64,000 nt of DNA from Bacillus sp. (in: firmicutes) (GTDB lineage Bacteria; Bacillota; Bacilli; Bacillales; Bacillaceae_J). Shown piece after piece: positions 62,702 to 64,000 of this stretch. The notes beneath the pieces were generated by a model, which ran no database searches, was not told the origin of the DNA, and saw only the letters and a program-made list of their open reading frames with translations. Each line of letters opens with the position of its first letter. The stretch's first letter is position 1. The position numbers were made by a program, and so were the translations under genes. Where the stretch lies: the NCBI GenBank assembly GCA_012842745.1, contig DUSF01000056.1:310001-374000 (forward strand), given 5' to 3'.

Positions 62702-62983
62702 ATGGAAATTAAGGGACATACTGTTGAAGAAATTATAGATCCAACTGGTATCTTATTAGGAGAGCGGTTTGAATTTATTTTACAGATTGTGGTGCCAGAG
62801 GATGATGAACTGTACTCCGAAAATGGTATTTATTTAAAGGCAATTATTGCAGTTGAGGATGATGCTGTTCGAATTGCTCAATATCAATTGTTTGAAAAAG
62901 GAACGAATGATTACATAGATTTAGAGTTGGAGGACGATGAGAAGGAGTTTATCGTTGATTATTGTAAAGGGCATTTAGCTTAA
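62702..62983 (+). CDS. Small acidic protein, 93 aa (DUF6509-like)
   Basis: A 93-residue very acidic protein (MEIKGHTVEEIIDPTGILLG at the start; VPEDDELYSENGIYLKAI; a C-terminal LELEDDEKEFIVDYCKGHLA). AAAGGACGGAACGCTTC precedes the ATG. It is divergent from the ger operon. It is common in Bacillus and has no known function; the family name is from memory. Confidence 0.7.
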   Translation: MEIKGHTVEEIIDPTGILLGERFEFILQIVVPEDDELYSENGIYLKAIIAVEDDAVRIAQYQLFEKGTNDYIDLELEDDEKEFIVDYCKGHLA

Positions 62984-63010
62984 TTATTGAAAGAAGTGTA
63001 AGCAATATAG

Positions 63011-63042
63011 CCCTCAACAAGCCGCCGCACCGGTGTTGAGGG
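63011..63042. terminator. Perfect hairpin between convergent genes, no T tail
   Basis: CCCTCAACA (63011-63019) and TGTTGAGGG (63034-63042) form a 9-bp stem with a GC-rich 14-base loop. Neither strand has a T run, so it may act as a weak or factor-dependent terminator or as an RNA 3' end. Confidence 0.5.
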
Positions 63043-63055
63043 TAGAAAATGGTGT

Positions 63056-64000
63056 TCATCTATACACTTTTTCAAAGATGGTAAACTCACGAACAGCCTG
63101 TAAATCAACATCATAACCGATCCCTGGGCCATCTGGGACAGTGATTAGGCCATTGTGAACAGTTACTTCAGGTTTAATAATATCTTTTTCCCAATAACGG
63201 GAAGAAGCTGATGTATCACCTGGTAGGGTAAAATTGGCGAGAGTTGTTAAGGCGACATTGTGTGCCCTACCGACACCCGCTTCAAGCATCCCGCCGCACC
63301 ATACTTGAATTCCTTTTTCAAGGCATAGATCATGAATTCGCTTTGCTTCTGTTAGTCCGCCGACACGACCAATTTTTATATTTATAATTTTACAGCTTCC
63401 AAGCTCAATTGCTTTTCTCGCATCTTCACAGGAAAGAATGCTTTCATCAAGACAAATTGGTGTTTTGATTTCTTTTTGCAAGACCGCGTGATCCATAATA
63501 TCATCAGAAGCTAAAGGCTGTTCAATCATCATTAATTCAAACTCATCAAGCATTTTTAGCTGCTCAATATCGTTGAGGCTATACGCCGAATTTGCATCGG
63601 CCATTAGCGGTATATTTGGAAAACGCTTGCGTACTTCTCTGATTATATTTACATCCATGCCATGTTTAATTTTTATTTTAATGCGTTTATAGCCTTCATT
63701 GAGTGCTTTTTCAATCATGTTCAATAAATTAGCAGAATCTTTTTGAATGCCAATACTAATCCCTACTTCAATTTCTTTTTTCTTACCGCCAAGCATCTCC
63801 GCAAGTGATTTGCCACAACGTTTTGCGTATAAATCCCAAATTGCACCTTCTAAAGCGGCTTTTGCCATATTATTTTTTCGAATAGTGGTAAACATCCTGT
63901 TTAGGTCATCCGGATGTTCAATGTCTTTGTGTAAAAGAGAAGGGATGAGGAAATCCTCTAAAATATGCCAATTTGTTTTTAAAGTTTCCTCGGTATACCA
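63056..64000 (-). CDS. o-Succinylbenzoate synthase / N-acylamino acid racemase family enzyme (partial, 5' end outside window)
   Basis: 315 codons to the window edge. The frame continues upstream of the first internal ATG (63895) as [20 protein letters not shown], so the start lies outside. It is an enolase-superfamily barrel: catalytic KxK in RIKIKIKHG, metal ligands Asp in MADANSAY, Glu in MIEQPLA and Asp in CLDESI, catalytic Lys in [10 protein letters not shown], and [23 protein letters not shown] near the end. In Bacillus this branch includes menaquinone-pathway MenC and N-succinylamino acid racemase. Sequence alone does not separate them. Confidence 0.9.
   Translation of the reverse strand, partial: WYTEETLKTNWHILEDFLIPSLLHKDIEHPDDLNRMFTTIRKNNMAKAALEGAIWDLYAKRCGKSLAEMLGGKKKEIEVGISIGIQKDSANLLNMIEKALNEGYKRIKIKIKHGMDVNIIREVRKRFPNIPLMADANSAYSLNDIEQLKMLDEFELMMIEQPLASDDIMDHAVLQKEIKTPICLDESILSCEDARKAIELGSCKIINIKIGRVGGLTEAKRIHDLCLEKGIQVWCGGMLEAGVGRAHNVALTTLANFTLPGDTSASSRYWEKDIIKPEVTVHNGLITVPDGPGIGYDVDLQAVREFTIFEKVYR

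Overview
The window looks like the chromosome of a low-GC, endospore-forming Bacillaceae species. The support is a class B (Bacillus-type) RNase P RNA, strong AAGGAG-type ribosome binding sites with many GTG/TTG starts, a class IV polyhydroxyalkanoate (PHA) locus in the phaP-phaQ / phaR-phaB-phaC layout known from Bacillus megaterium, a tricistronic gerA-type germinant receptor operon, and an L-box lysine riboswitch before dapA. No rRNA, tRNA, CRISPR array, phage block or insertion sequence was seen. Most genes are in short operons closed by clear intrinsic terminators.

Layout. 1-3.4 kb: PHA granule and synthesis genes. 3.4-7.2 kb: a 21-bp-spaced repeat, rnpB, uppP, then a two-gene redox block: a peroxiredoxin with an in-frame TGA exactly at the peroxidatic cysteine, and a glutaredoxin-thioredoxin reductase fusion. 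7.4-15.2 kb: small enzymes, a transporter, a three-gene block predicted to make sulfite, add it to phosphoenolpyruvate and dephosphorylate the product (sulfolactate-type), and a BdbC/thioredoxin pair. 15.3-35 kb: DacF-like carboxypeptidase, dapA with its lysine riboswitch, drug exporters, a c-di-GMP enzyme, a U32 peptidase-family protein, thiN, an ABC-F protein, ilvD and membrane proteins. 35.2-36.5 kb: a GIY-YIG protein and a DUF2087 regulator behind a cluster of palindromes. 36.6-41.9 kb: a seven-gene locus combining Asp/Tyr-rich secreted or membrane proteins, ApbE, two ferric-reductase-like haem membrane proteins and an OmpR-type two-component system. 42-48 kb: GH18 hydrolase, transporter, HAD phosphatase, zinc-type CDF exporter and esterase, then a candidate structured RNA on the minus strand. 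48.4-56.4 kb: ilvE, formate-dehydrogenase-type beta and gamma subunits without a catalytic subunit, a LytTR regulator, an acetyl-CoA hydrolase/CoA-transferase and glgC. 56.5-64 kb: an SLH/YcdB surface protein, the germinant receptor operon, and the 3' part of an o-succinylbenzoate synthase/N-acylamino acid racemase family gene.

Most worth following up: (1) the apparent selenocysteine peroxiredoxin with a SECIS-like hairpin just after the TGA and a reductase fusion beside it; (2) the 36.6-41.9 kb flavin/haem membrane redox locus, which fits no named system I recognise; (3) a compact structured RNA with promoter, pseudoknot potential and terminator at 48.13-48.25 kb; (4) the sulfolactate-type cluster in which a histidine phosphatase sits where a ComB-type phosphatase is expected. 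All functional statements are read from sequence motifs; no database search was run.
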